Positions 49,240 through 60,284 of a stretch of 64,000 nucleotides of DNA are shown here, piece after piece. The DNA is taken from the NCBI GenBank assembly GCA_963575745.1, contig CAUYUJ010013825.1, positions 361,427-425,426 of the forward strand, written 5' to 3'. Under the pieces are notes generated by a model. The model made no database searches and was not told the DNA's origin. It saw nothing but the letters and a program-made list of their open reading frames with translations. The first letter of the stretch is position 1. Every line of letters starts with the position of its first letter. This DNA comes from Prorocentrum cordatum. Taxonomy: Eukaryota; Sar; Dinophyceae; Prorocentrales; Prorocentraceae. A program made the translations under genes and the position numbers.

Positions 49240-49392
49240 AAACCTACCTCGCTTTTGACCACCCTCGCTTCCAAGAGATACCAAACGATGCCAAACTACG
49301 GCCTGTACTGGTCAGGCCGCTCGACGAGGAGGCGCGTGGTATGACTTGGTTTTGCCTGGAAGCGAAAGCGAGGGAGGTAACTCACGCTCTGA
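49240..49392 (+). repeat. Dispersed repeat family C, copy 2
   Basis: High identity to 33,505-33,662 in GH8 intron 3. Confidence 0.8.
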
Positions 49393-50790
49393 GTCCGTCA
49401 TGCCTGCGTAGCTTGTGGAGTGCTTCCGTCACGCCGTCTTGCCGCGGTGCCGGGCATTCTGCTGCGGTCTGCCGCGGCGTCTGGTGTCCGAGCGGGCGTG
49501 GCAGCGGTTGGCTCTCGGCGGGCAGGCGTGACGTCGAGACGCCCGCCATATCCGATGGATTGTGGGATGGGAGTGCCAGATTATCTCATGATGGTGTCTG
49601 TCGCTGTGAGCGAGCAACGACATATGTACACGTACGCCCTCCGCGGTCTTGAGTGCACGAATGTCCTCGCTCAAACGCCCTCCAGGGGAAGCTAACCGCG
49701 TACGCGTACATATGTTGCTGGCCTCTGACGCTGTCTGACTGGTCGTTGCTGCGCTATTCGCACGCGGGCCATGGTGGCGTTGCGACGAGTGTCGTGTCTG
49801 ATCCGTCCCCGAGTGGAATTTGCCCATGTACGCTATCATGCTGTTCATGTTCGTTTGTCAGGTATGGGCTGTTTTCGTCTCAAGTTTGATATGTTGATCA
49901 ATGGATTGTGGCTGTTGTGTGTGGCCATGTGTTTTCGTGCATGGTGTTTGCGCGTGTTATGTGCAACTGCTGCGCACTTGTACGGTGTGCGCCAAAGTCT
50001 TGCGCGTGTGTACGTGTGTTTTCTGTGAGCGTTCAGGCAATGTGTTATGTGCATAGCTTGCGCATGCCTATGGCGTGCGTTTACCATGCACACTGTTTCA
50101 CGTGTGTGTGCGTGAATGTGTGCGTGTGTGTGTATGTGTGTGTGTGTGCGCTGTGTGCGCGTGCTGTGTCTGCGCAGCCTTGATGTGTGGCATTCGAATC
50201 GTAGCGTCTGACCCTCATGAACCTCATTTTGGGATCCACCATAGGGGGGGTGACCCTGAGGGGGGGTCTGAGTTAGATCCGCTGGTGCACCGAACTGTCG
50301 CAAACAGATGCCCCCCGCATTCCCACTTATCGGCAACTATCGGGAGTTGCCAGCGGCTGGGGGGGATCTGCTTTGGGCGGTTCGGTGCACCCCCCCCGGG
50401 CCCCCCCCCCCCCCTCTTTCCGGGATCCCGACCATTACGTCGTCAGTCGTCGAGCACGCGAGGCTGGAGACCCAGGGCATTCCCTGGACAACGGGGCCTG
50501 GCGGCCGTGGCATATGCGGACAGGCGAGGTGGGTCCGGCACTCTTCCTCTGGAAAATGTGAGCGCCCCGACGCATCGGGCGGAGAGTAAAACACACGCTG
50601 CCACACGAGCGACGATTAAAAACCGATCTTACGCGAGATGACGTAGCGACCTTACGCGGTGGCTTACGCGGCCCGCCCTCGCGGCACGCCACAGTGGAAG
50701 CGAGGGCGCTCACGCGCGAGCCTACGCGGGCAGCTTACGAGCAAAAATCGGAGGAGGCGACCCCGCTTGTTTGCGTCGCTCACATGCTGA
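49393..50790. other. No supported gene; GT-rich and TTACGCG-rich stretches
   Basis: 50,080-50,165 is a GTGTGTGC-rich run. 50,283-50,395 is an inverted repeat with arms GGTGCACCGAACTG and CGGTTCGGTGCACC. 50,620-50,745 has five TTACGCG/CTACGCG-like motifs within 130 bp. Confidence 0.5.
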
Positions 50791-51122
50791 CCCAAGGAAG
50801 TGCAACATCGCCAAACAACTAGATTACAATACTTTTACACGGTTCAAACCAAGCTGATCCATACACGATTCCATCGGAGGAGGGGGGCCAGCTTCCGATG
50901 GCGAAAACGGTCTGTTAGGGCTGAAGGCGCTGTCGTGATGCTAGATGCGATGTTGCCGCCCACTGGGGTTGTCTTTGTCTTACCGAGGGCCTCCGAACCC
51001 CGCAGCAGAAGCAGCACCGCACATCCGATCCCAGCGAACTGGCGCTCGTGGGTTTACAGCGTGAGAGAATGGCAAGCGCACCTGCTGAGCGGGCAAGTTC
51101 TGATGCTCGGCATCGGCTTGAC

Positions 51123-51316
51123 TCGGGTCGGGCGAAAGGGGGGGATAGCAAAGGGGGGGTTTGAGAATCAGCTCACGTAGCTGATTTTCCCGGCGCCTCC
51201 CGGCGCCGGGAGCGGCCATGTATCGAGGAATGGCCCCTCGGTGAGGCCGAAACCAGCTGCATGCAGCAAATGTCGTAACCCCCCCTTTCCCAATCCCCCC
51301 CTTTCGCCCGACCCGA
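51123..51316. mobile_element. MITE family J, copy 2
   Basis: TCGGGTCGGGCGAAAGGGGG and CCCCCTTTCGCCCGACCCGA are perfect 20-bp inverted ends. The interior is the same as at 4681 and 61,023. Confidence 0.88.
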
Positions 51317-51670
51317 TTGACAGAGGGATGGGATGATGATCGTGATGATGTCCAGGAATCGAGAGGTTCAAGCGATCATTGCACACAATCAAAATCGGAA
51401 AGCCGGCACTGGCACGCAGCACTGTTTCCCATCCCCCTCCGCCCGCCCGCACAGGCCCGCGAGCCGGATACCCTCGACGCTACAAAACGCGCACGCCCCC
51501 CACGCTTGAGGCGGGAGGCACGGCGATCCCCAGCCACCCCACGGGGAGGGCCGCATGGGGCGTCAGACCCCCTCTTGATCTGGAGACTTCCCAGCCCAAC
51601 TTGCGCAGAAGGCACACAGGAGCCACCACCATCCCTGGCCTGAGCCATCCTGGGCCCTGGCATGGTATTG

Positions 51671-52055
51671 GAGGCCTCCTAGATGCGGCCCGAGTACTCC
51701 AGATTTCGTGATAAAGGGAGGGGGGTCTCATTTCGGGGGGGGGTCTCTTCCAGGCTATCTTGGAGGGCCTGGGGGGTCTGGGGACGATGTTTTGGAGGGT
51801 TCTCCCACGGGGGAGGTCTGAAATGGCTTGTCTTGGAGGGTCCAGACCCCCTCCCTTTTATTACGAAATCTGGAGTAGCTGGGGTCGGAGGATCGCGCCG
51901 CATCACCGATGCATCGCCAATGCCTCGCGAATGCATTGGCGATGCGTCGGCGGCGTCGGCAATGCGTCGGCGACGCCGGAGTGGAGAACATCGGGCCCCG
52001 CATCAAGCCGCGTATCGCCGATGCATCGGCCCTGCGGCTCGATCCTCCGACCCCC
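51671..52055. mobile_element. Family H MITE interrupted by family I
   Basis: H starts GAGGCCTCCTAGATGCGG. It is split by I and resumes with GCTGGGGTCGGAGGATCGCG and GCATCGCC-type units, ending CGATCCTCCGACCCCC where a GGA microsatellite (52,064-52,228) begins. Confidence 0.7.
51697..51875. mobile_element. MITE family I inside family H (TA duplication)
   Basis: The arms CTCCAGATTTCGTGATAAA and TTATTACGAAATCTGGAG continue through GGGAGGGGGTCT and AGACCCCCTCCC. TA flanks both ends. Only one copy seen here. Confidence 0.82.
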
Positions 52056-52063
52056 TCTGAGGA

Positions 52064-52570
52064 GGAGGAGGAGGAGGGGAGGAGGAGGAGGAGGAGGAGG
52101 AGGAGGAGGAGGAGGAGAGAGGAGGAGGAGGAGGAGGAGGAGGAAGAGGAGGAGGAGGAGGAGGAGGAGGAGGAGGAGGAGGAGGAGGAAGAGGAAAAGG
52201 AGGAGGAGGAGGAGGAGGAGGAGGATGAGACCAGGGCCTGCCCTGGCCAGGCACGGTGGCGCCAAGAAGCGTCGCCTCTCTGCCATGGCCGGCGCTCCCT
52301 CATAGGCTGCGCGGCCCCACTGCCACGAGCTTCTACGGGCCCATCTGGCGATGGCCACCCGGGGAGCGCGTCCGCCGGGGGCGGCCAGGCCGGCCCCCCT
52401 GGCAAGCCATCCTTCTCCTCCTCCCCCTCCTCCCTCCTCCTCCTCCTCCTTCCTACCTCCTCTTCCTCCTCCTCCTCCTCCTCCTCCTCCTCCTCCTCCT
52501 CCTCCTCCTCCTCCTCCTCTCCTCCTCCTCCTCTCCTCTCCTCCTCCTCCTCCTCCTCCTCCTCCTCCCC
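52064..52570 (+). repeat. GGA (52,064-52,228) and CCT (52,413-52,568) microsatellites
   Basis: A GGA tract and a later CCT tract surround a 180-bp unique stretch, so the whole could form a large hairpin. All long frames here are Glu, Pro, Ser or Leu runs. Confidence 0.85.
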
Positions 52571-52669
52571 CTCTCCGCGGCGCCGCCCTCGCCTCTTGTT
52601 CGGGCTCCCCTCCGGCCGCACGCACGCGCCTCTCGAGGGAAGCTCGAAGGGCGAGGGGCACGCCCATCG

Positions 52670-52794
52670 CCATCGCTCGGACGTCCCTTTCCCGTGTTTT
52701 TTTCGGTTTCGTGCGTGGCTTTTTTTGCCACATGATCAAGGCTGCTCCTCGATGGCCCTCGCCGAAGGAAGAGTGCACACGTCCGAGCGATGCC
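52670..52794. mobile_element. MITE family G, copy 4
   Basis: CCATCGCTCGGACGTCCC and ACACGTCCGAGCGATGCC are the inverted ends. Confidence 0.82.
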
Positions 52795-52911
52795 AAGCGC
52801 CACGGACGGGTAACGGCTTGGCTGGGGGTCGGTCGGGCCGCCCCCGGGTCCAGAGGCGTGGGCACCACGCGAAGTGTCAGGAGCGCCGCGCTCGTGGAGG
52901 CTGGGGTTTTG

Positions 52912-53110
52912 GCGGCGAGCGAGGGGGGGAAGCGAGAAGGAGAAAAGGCCTTCTCAGAGGGCGGCGGGACTTCTCATCAGAGGGCCCCGCGGCCTCCGAG
53001 AGGTCCTCCTCTGCGGCCCCGGGGCAAGCTCGGGGGACACTTCTCGGAAGGCCAGAAGGCCTTCCGAGCCCTCCGAGAAGGCCCGCCCCTTCTCGCTTCC
53101 CCCCTTGAGC
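52912..53110. repeat. Inverted repeat family EE
   Basis: GAGGGGGGAAGCGAGAAGG on the left pairs with CCCTTCTCGCTTCCCCCCTT on the right. The interior has CCTTCTCAGAGG / CCTCCGAGAAGG hairpins. Relatives are at 880-1080 and 63,170-63,562. Confidence 0.65.
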
Positions 53111-53145
53111 AGGGACCGACCGTCCCGGCATTCCTATAGTCCCAC

Positions 53146-53260
53146 CACGAAATGTTCTTAGAACCCACAAATGTTCTTAGAACATAGACGATGTTCTTAG
53201 AACATAAGCCCGATGTGCTAAGACAAGACAGACCCCACCAGACATGCTCTAAGAACATTT
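53146..53260. repeat. Cluster of ATGTTCTTAGAACAT palindromes
   Basis: The self-complementary ATGTTCTTAGAAC(AT) occurs three times within 50 bp, and its inverse TCTAAGAACATTTCG closes the cluster, pairing with CGAAATGTTCTTAGA at 53,150. Confidence 0.75.
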
Positions 53261-53344
53261 CGGGCAGACCAGAAAAAAGGTCGTCCTTAGACCATGGTTT
53301 GGTGGGGCCATGGGCGAACCAGGACGCTTCGCCACTGCTTCCTA

Positions 53345-53515
53345 AAATGACGCGAGGATCGGGACAAAATCGGATCGGGATGACTCGAAATCTCTGAGAA
53401 TCGGCGGGCTTGGAGGATGTATTGGGCGCCGCGGCCGCTCCAGAGCGTTCCGGAACGCTCTGAGAGCGCTCCGGCACGCTCTGGAGCGATTTATCCCGAT
53501 CCTGGCCCTGTTTTA
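53345..53515. mobile_element. Family P element, copy 4
   Basis: Contains GGATCGGGACAAAATCGG, the GAGCGTTCCGGAACGCTC palindrome and ATCCCGATCCTGGCCC at the right. Confidence 0.6.
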
Positions 53516-53738
53516 CTTCCCCCCCTCGCCCGCCGCCGATGGGGGGAGGGGCGCCGGCCCGGGGCGGAGGCTGCTCATCGGCCGCCCCCGTGGCCGAGGC
53601 GCCGCTGCGCGCGCGCCCCCTCCGCGGCTTCGCCCGGGGAGGCCCCCGGCAGGGCAGGCCGCTCGGCGGCCGCGCCCGGGCTGTGGCGGGGCGGGATGGG
53701 GCGCCTCGGGGGCGAGGGCGGGGGCGGAGAGCCCAGGG

Positions 53739-54112
53739 GTTAAAAGTCGGGCCTGTCCCCCTACAGTCGAGGCGCTGACCTAAGGAGCCCCAAATAAGGA
53801 ACGAGGCCCCTTTTTTTCATAAGCTAACCTTCGACTTCACATCGAAAACTCAAGGAGAACCTTGGGCGAGGTGTGGAACAATTAAGGAACACCGAGCCCC
53901 TTCCCAACGAAAAGGGTTCCTTCTTCAGGGCCCCGTCTGTACAGCGTGATTTTCGACGAAAAATAAAAGATACCCCCAAACATAATCAAAAAAATACGCC
54001 AAAAATAGTCGAGGGACTATTTTTGAGTATGTTTTAACATTTTTGGTACATTTCTGGTGTATCTCTAATTTTTCGTCGAACCTCCCCCTGTAGGGGGACA
54101 CGCCCGACGTAA
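53739..54112. mobile_element. Family E MITE carrying a nested family F MITE
   Basis: Family E ends with GCCCAGGG duplicated at 53,731-53,738 and 54,113-54,120. Its left arm is split by F at 53,764-53,939, with TA on both sides. Taking F out restores CCCCCTA-CAG in the E arm. Confidence 0.88.
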
Positions 54113-54124
54113 GCCCAGGGGGGG

Positions 54125-54305
54125 GGGAATGCAGAAGGAGCTCGACCACAAGAGGCCTCCCACAAGAAGCCCAACCCCGAGACCCCAGGGCGTCCACTGC
54201 TGTTTGGCAGGGGGGCGTCACGCGCTCCGTAGCAAAAGCCAATCGAACCCCAGGAGACCCAGGGCACCCTGGAGGCAAGCAGGGTGCTTCTTGGCATGGG
54301 CTTCC
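54125..54305 (-). repeat. Dispersed repeat family AA, copy 2
   Basis: Partner of 2430-2606, again next to a family E element. Confidence 0.5.
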
Positions 54306-54311
54306 ACTGTA

Positions 54312-54474
54312 TCGGGAGACTCTTCATGGGGGGGGATCCCATGGGGGGATAGGATCCCAGGGGGGGGATCCCATAGGATCCCCTGGGGATTCCATGGGGG
54401 GGCAGGAGGGGATCCCATGGGGGGGATCCCCTCCTGCCCCCCCATTGGATCCCCCCCCATGGAGAGTCTCCCGA
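54312..54474. mobile_element. G-rich fold-back MITE family Z (5-bp duplication)
   Basis: TCGGGAGACTCTTCATGGGG and CCCCATGGAGAGTCTCCCGA are inverted ends. The interior is GGGGGATCCCATGGG units. CTGTA flanks both sides. Confidence 0.82.
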
Positions 54475-54548
54475 CTGTACTTCTGTCCAATGGCGCCGGC
54501 GGTCCACCCATGTCTTCGGCGAGGCTCCTGGGCGAATACGTGTAATTG

Positions 54549-54774
54549 GAGGCCTCCTGGATGGGGTCGAAGTAGAGGGGGTCGCAGGATCGCGCCGAAT
54601 CGCCGATACATCACCGGCGATGCATTGGCGCCGCATTGGCGATGCATCGTCGACGTCGGCGATGTATCGGCGACGTCGGCGTGAAGCCAATCGGACTGCA
54701 CATCGAGCCGCATCGGCGATGCATCGGCAATGCGGCGCGATCCTCTGACCCCATGTCCTCCGACCCCATCTAGG
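54549..54774. mobile_element. MITE family H, copy 3
   Basis: AGGCCTCCTGGATGGGGTCG and CGACCCCATCTAGGA are the inverted ends, with GCATCGGCGATGC units. Same element type as GH8 intron 4. Confidence 0.78.
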
Positions 54775-54776
54775 AT

Positions 54777-54973
54777 TATGTTGCTCCTATTGGAAGGACC
54801 ACGTCCCAGAACTAATTTCGAGCACCCAGAAAAGTATCGAAACAATGTCGAACGAGTACCGCCTCCCAGGACCCGACACGTGAAAGCCCTCGAGATTCGG
54901 CACTTCCTTGGTGCTCGAACTTCTTTCATGTGATCGTGGCTACAGTAGCTTGGAGCACCATAACAAATCTAAG
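54777..54973 (-). mobile_element. Family GG element outside the gene, homolog of GH8 intron 5
   Basis: Colinear with 32,365-32,584 over about 170 bp at roughly 70-75 percent identity by eye. It is in the same orientation. Whether it is an intron of an unseen gene here cannot be told. Confidence 0.75.
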
Positions 54974-55162
54974 AGGCCTAGAATCATGCGCGCCCCTGGG
55001 CTGCTCACCCCTGTCGTCGCCTCCGAGCGCGGGGCGGGCGCACTGTGAGCTCGGCTCGGAGGCCTGGCGTGGTGCCGCTGGAAAAAATCATGGGGAGTCT
55101 ACTCTGATGGGCCAATTTACCACCACCACTGCCACGGGTAGGACGGGAGAGAAGGGAGGATG

Positions 55163-55302
55163 AGGAGGTTCTCCTCCTCCTCCTCCTCCTCCTCCTCCTC
55201 CTCCTCCTCCTCCTCCTCCTCCTCCTCCCCCTCCTCCCCCTCCTCCCCCTCCTCCCCCTCCTCCTCCTCCTCCTCCTCCTCCTCCTCCGCCTCCTCCGTC
55301 TA
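55163..55302 (+). repeat. CCT microsatellite with a BB-like arm
   Basis: CTGATGGGCCAATTTACCACC (55,103-55,123) resembles a BB left arm and leads into about 130 bp of CCT/CCC. No right arm was found. The 55,303-55,397 stretch up to the LINE has no assigned content. Confidence 0.65.
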
Positions 55303-55397
55303 GCCATTTCGCGCCGGGCCCGCCTTTGGCCTGCAGGGAGGCGGAGCGCGGCGTCAGCGGGCGCCAACTTCGAAGTGGCACTGCGCTCGCGAGCTGA

Positions 55398-56590
55398 ATG
55401 GGCTCCCACACCCGCACGCGCCATGGGTGGCCTTGCGCAGCATGCAAAGTCAAGAACAGGGCAGGCTATGACTATTGCTGGAAGTGCTGGGGCACCAAGG
55501 GCGGCGCGAAGCCGACCGGTGGAGGCAGCAGCGGTGGACCCGACCATGCAGAGGGAGGGGACGCTGCCGAGGCGAGGCTCCGCAGGCTCAGAGGGCACCT
55601 CCGAGGAGCTGCGGAAGCAGGCCGAGGACCCAGACTGCGGGCCGCTGTGGGCTGGGAACATCACCGTGCTGCAGCAGCAGGCTGATCAATTGCAGGAGAC
55701 TGTCGATGCGGACAGCGAAGTGCCGCGCTGCTTGCCAGGAATGCAAGGTGGTGCGGGAGAGGAACGAGTGTGAAAGCATGCGAGGCCGCGCCAAGGAGCG
55801 CGTCGAGAAGCAAGAGAAGGAGATCATCGAAGCTCAGGAGAAGTTGGAGCGAGACAGAGCTGCGCTGGCTAAGCATGAGGAAAGGCTCGGCAAGCTCCAG
55901 CAGCGCATCAATGAGCTCAGTGTACCGAAGCCCAGGCAAGGATGGGGCGCACAGGTCGCCTTCCTCGAGCAGGCAGCCAAGTGATTGCGCGACAAGGGCG
56001 CCGACCCCAAGCTCCAGGACGCCTTGCAGCACGCCAACATCTTGAAGAAGGCTGAGGAGGAGCGTGCTGCGAAAGAGGCAAAGGAGGCTGAGGCAGAGGC
56101 AGCTGCAGCGGCAGCCAACGCCAAAGCCGACATGCACCACGACAGCTGCCAGCGGGCCAAGCGTAGGGCCGACACAGAGATCAAAGAGGAGTTGCCCGAG
56201 TTCCCGCAGGGAGCCAGCGAGAAGGACAACGGAAGATCATGGAGAAGGGGGGATGCACCGCCGAGCAGGTGGACAGGCATGCGCCTAATCAATTTCCTCT
56301 GCTGGCTTCTTTGCCTCCTGGGCACACTCTCGACATCAACAAGAGGACCTGGACAACACCGCCGCGTTCCTGACGAAAGGAAGGGCGAGCAGGAGTTCTA
56401 CACAGTGAACGCGAACTCCATCGGCACGCTTGCGGGGGTGCTGAATCACATCAGGTATACCAGCAGCGCGCCAGCGGTGCTGGCGCAGGAGTTGCAGGCT
56501 AGCCCGCAAACCATCTCCTGCGTCACCAAGCGCATGCAGAAGGCGGGCTGGCGCATGGGCATAATACCAAGCGTCGAGACCACGGGCTGA
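55398..56590 (+). pseudogene. LINE ORF1-like region: CxxC zinc finger, coiled coil
   Basis: ATG at 55,398 starts MGSHTRTRHGWPCAACKVKN followed by YDYCWKCWGTKGG, a C-x2-C...C-x2-C finger of the RanBP2-like or ribbon type. After frameshifts it becomes a Glu/Lys-rich coiled coil (EKQEKEIIEAQEKLERDR), stops at 55,981, then resumes with KKAEEERAAKEAKEAEAEA. The end reads AVLAQELQASPQTI, which is probably the start of the endonuclease (the QE motif). Confidence 0.65.
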
Positions 56591-56665
56591 TGGAGTGCGG
56601 GGGTCGTCCTCGCCACCGCGCCGTCCGTCGGGATCGCATGCAGCAGAGGCCTGGACCAGTGGGAT

Positions 56666-57889
56666 ATGTCACCTCCAGAGTCCAAAGGCCGCGTGGCGAT
56701 TGGGACGAACGCGGCCATCGACAAGCAGGGCATCACCGCTGGCTCCGTGTGCCTCTGGGTCAGCGAGGGCATGACAGACAGGAGCAAGGCCACCCTGTGG
56801 AACGTCACCACAGCGGCGCAAGCTGCGGGCCGAAGGTGGATCCCGGGAGGCGACTTCAATGTGGACCCGGCTGAGCTCGAAGGGTCAGGCGTGCTCAACA
56901 GGATGGGAGGGATCATCGTGTTCGACGCACACAGGGGGCCATGCACTACGATGGGGGTAAGTCGGCGCAGGGGCTACTTCATCATCTCGATGGCACTGTC
57001 CGACAGTGCTATCACAGCCAAGGTGCCGGACCAGTTCAACGTGGCGCCGCATGCGCCCGTCCTTCTCAGAGTGCCAGGGCAGCTGGCGCCAAAGTTCAAA
57101 CAAGTACTGAGACGGCTAAAGCGGTGGCCACTGGAACCACCGACAGGATGCGCGTCAGGACGAACAACGCGGCCGCGGCTACTCCAGGCAGGGCAGTGCG
57201 GGCAGCAGAGCATGGACGACTACTGGAGCCAGCTGGCGACGACCTACGAGGACCACCTCAACAAGCACCACAACTTCGTCGGCATCGAGCTCTACGAACG
57301 GAAAGGTCACCAGCATATACCCACCTACGTTTGGGAAGTACTGAAGGCGTCTAAGGCGGAGGAGGCCTCGAGGGAGCAGGAGTGGGCTGGAGCGGCAGAA
57401 TGGCTCAGCAGAAGGCTGGGCCAGATCGCAGCGGCTGCGAGACAATGGTGGGCTGCAGGCAGGGTGGGAACCTTGGACTGGGCGCGCCGCAACGCCAAAG
57501 GCATCCTCGAAAAGGCAATCATCACGCCGCCGCTGGAGTGGCACCATCCCGCCTGGAGCGACGGCCTCGAGCACGAGGTCGACAGCGACGACGGCGGCAA
57601 CAACAACGACGACGAAGCTCACGGCACGAGCGACACCGACACAGACATGATCACCACGCGCCGAGTTGAGGTGGGCATCCAGGGCCAACCAGAGAGTACT
57701 CCTCGGACCCCTGCTCTCCCTTGCCAAGGTGTCAGGCGCGACTCACCGTTGGCAGAGGCGGAAGCGGCAAGAGATCGCCGCCCCCCGACGGGGCAGGGGA
57801 ACACGCGGCACGCCATCGACTGGGCGAAGCTGGTGAACACAGTGGCGTGGATCGACGTAGCCACGATCACGGACAAGGGCGTGCACTAA
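56666..57889 (+). pseudogene. LINE endonuclease domain and linker
   Basis: A 407-codon open frame. IPGGDFNVDPAELEGSG matches the GDFN motif of APE-type endonucleases. RGYFIISMALSDSAI and NVAPHAPVLLRVPG fit the late S-D-H part, with the His kept. The rest is a linker with WSRLA-like Trp-rich stretches (EHLxWAGAAEW) before the RT. The first catalytic Glu is in the preceding frame (56,480), so the domain is split by a frameshift. Confidence 0.72.
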
Positions 57890-58344
57890 ATTGAGTGCGT
57901 GTCCAAGCTGCTGGAAGTGGCGAGCAAGCATACCTGGCGGCGAGCGCGACGAGCATCAGCCAAGGGGCGGCGCGGCTGGGTTGCCGAGCACAGCCAAGCA
58001 GGACCAGGGGCGCTGCACAAGTGGACCAAGCCGCCAGTGCAGTGGGAACCGATGAAGCCGACGGAGACGCACGTCGCGATCGAGCTCCTCTGCCCGCAGG
58101 TGGCGGCAGATGCGGCGCTCGCGGGCTGGGGGCAAGTGTGGGCGGACAGCTGCAACCCTGATGAGCCGTGGTGCCCGGCCCCGACCAACCTAGAGCTGAA
58201 CGGGTATGCGGTGCCGAGGATCACTCCCAAGGGCGTCCTGGACGCATGCGGGCGCTTCCGAGCCAGCGCGGGCCTGGGCGAAGCAGACTGGCAGCCGCGC
58301 CGATGGCGACAGTGAGGCTATCAAAGGGCAGCACGCGTGGCAAG

Positions 58345-59990
58345 CGTGATGAACGCAGTGGAGAAGGGCGCGCCATGGCCAACAACACAAGCGACCATCC
58401 TGTTCTGCCGCATGGCGAAGCCCGCGGGTGGCTTCCGCAACCTGGACCTCATCCCCGAGCTGGCGTGCGCGCGCCGCTGAGAGGCGGCCAACCGGAGAGC
58501 TCACGACTGGGCGAGACGAGGGCGGTCATCAGAGCGGGCTGCCTGGCTGCAGGCGCTGTACAGTCGGGGCGTTGACCTAAGGAACCCTAAATAAGTAGCG
58601 AGGCCCCTTTTCTCCGTAAGTTAAACTTCGATTTCCCATCGAAAACACAAGGAAAACCTGAGGTAAGCTGTGAAACAATCAAGGAGCACCGAGCCCCTCC
58701 CCAACGAAAAGGGTTCCTTCTCTAGCGCCCCGACTGTACGGTGGGTCAGCGCGGGCAGGAGGATACGAGTATGCGGTGACCTACTTCGACCTGGTCAAAT
58801 GTTTCGAGTGGGTCGCGCACAGGAAGGTGTGGGAGGCGGCCGGGCGGTGGGACTTCAGCCCCGTCGTCATGCGGGTCGTCCTGCCCATCTGCAAGCATGG
58901 CGAGGCGCATCGTCCTGGACGACAGCTATACCGAAGGCAAGGCATGGCAGCGAGGCATAGCGGCAAGGGGACAAGTATGCTCCATTCTGCCTCAAGGTGA
59001 TCATCCTGGAGCTGGACGAGCGTGTCCTCAAGTTCCCGTGGGCGGACACATGCCTCCTCTTCGAGGATCTTGCCATGGCCACGCACGGGCTGAAGGAGTT
59101 CGTGAAGCATTTCCACCCGCTGCGCATCGCGGCGGTGATCGACATGTTCGAAAACAGACTCGACATGGCAGTCTCGCGCGGCTCAGAAGGCAAGACGGTC
59201 ACCCTGGCCTCGTCCACCGAGCTGAGCACCAGCCTGAACGCCAACTCCCGACGCCTGGGAATACGGGTCGCAAAGCACAAGAAACACCTGGGCGTCATGG
59301 CAACAACGGGCAGAAGAAGGGTGACCGCCATCAGCAAACGGGCACTCAAATTTGCAGCGAGGGCCTCACGGGTGGCAGCCGTGAGGTCGGCAGGGAGAGC
59401 AGCGCACAATATCGTCAGGCACGCCAAGGTGCCAGCTCTACCCTACGGATCCTCAGTGGTCGGCATGGCGGACGGCAAGCTGAACGAGCTGAGGGCGAGC
59501 GTGGCAATGGTGATGCAGGGCAACACAAGGGGGCGATCCACACCACTCACGCTGCTGAGCGACAACGTGGACCCTGGCAACCTGATTAACAGCGGGCCCA
59601 TCCTCGCGTGGGCGACGGCGAGGCAGGAGGCGGCCCTCGACAAGCAGTTGGCGAGCAGGCTCAGCATGACGTCGAGAACGTGGGCCGTGAAGCTCGCACT
59701 ATGCACGCCACCATGGCTCACAGTGCGGGGGCCAGCGGGAGCACTCATAGCTACAATGCGGCGATTGGGCTGGATGACGCAGTCGGCATGCACTATCACA
59801 GTTGGAATTACAATCTATGACCTGCGGCACACCAAGACTGCAGGAGCTGCACTACCTTGTCGTCACCACCACGGAGCAGCAGCTCAAGGACAGCTGGCTG
59901 CAGGAGCATGGCAGAGAGTACGGCATCACATCCATTTCCTGGTGCCTGTGCGATCACTGCTGCAACGGCCGCTGAAAACGACGATGGACA
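58345..59990 (+). pseudogene. LINE reverse transcriptase, split by a family F MITE
   Basis: RT block 1 (ILFCRMAKPAGGFRNLDLIP) ends at a stop near 58,480. A family F element follows at 58,561-58,736. The RT resumes at about 58,765 with YEYAVTYFDLVKCFEWVAHR, where FD holds the first catalytic Asp. The xxDD box region reads LLFEDLAMATHG, so the catalytic pair looks changed (one Asp replaced). The thumb region then reads KTVTLASSTEL and RRLGIRVAKHKKHLGV. Confidence 0.75.
58561..58736. mobile_element. Family F MITE inserted in the LINE RT
   Basis: CAGTCGGGGCGTTGACC and GGCGCCCCGACTG-like ends with TA on both sides. It is closest in layout to 45,007-45,177. Confidence 0.88.
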
Positions 59991-60284
59991 CAGGCACACC
60001 GCACGAGAGTGCGAGTTCTATTCTGCGGAGGCATGTGGCCTCAAACGCGCCTCCATGCCAAGGGGGCGGCGGCAGACGAGACATGCAAGCCTTGCGGGGT
60101 GGTGAAACGGACGGATCGTCACAGGACATTCGTATGCCCCGCAAGACAACATACTCTGCCGTTACTAACGTGTTTGCCCATTCTTGCAAATCCCAAGGCC
60201 CGACCTGCGGCCAGCGCGCCCTCGGGCAAAACTGGACGACGGACATATGCCCATGGAGATCTGAAGCCGTTCACCTCGTAAAAC

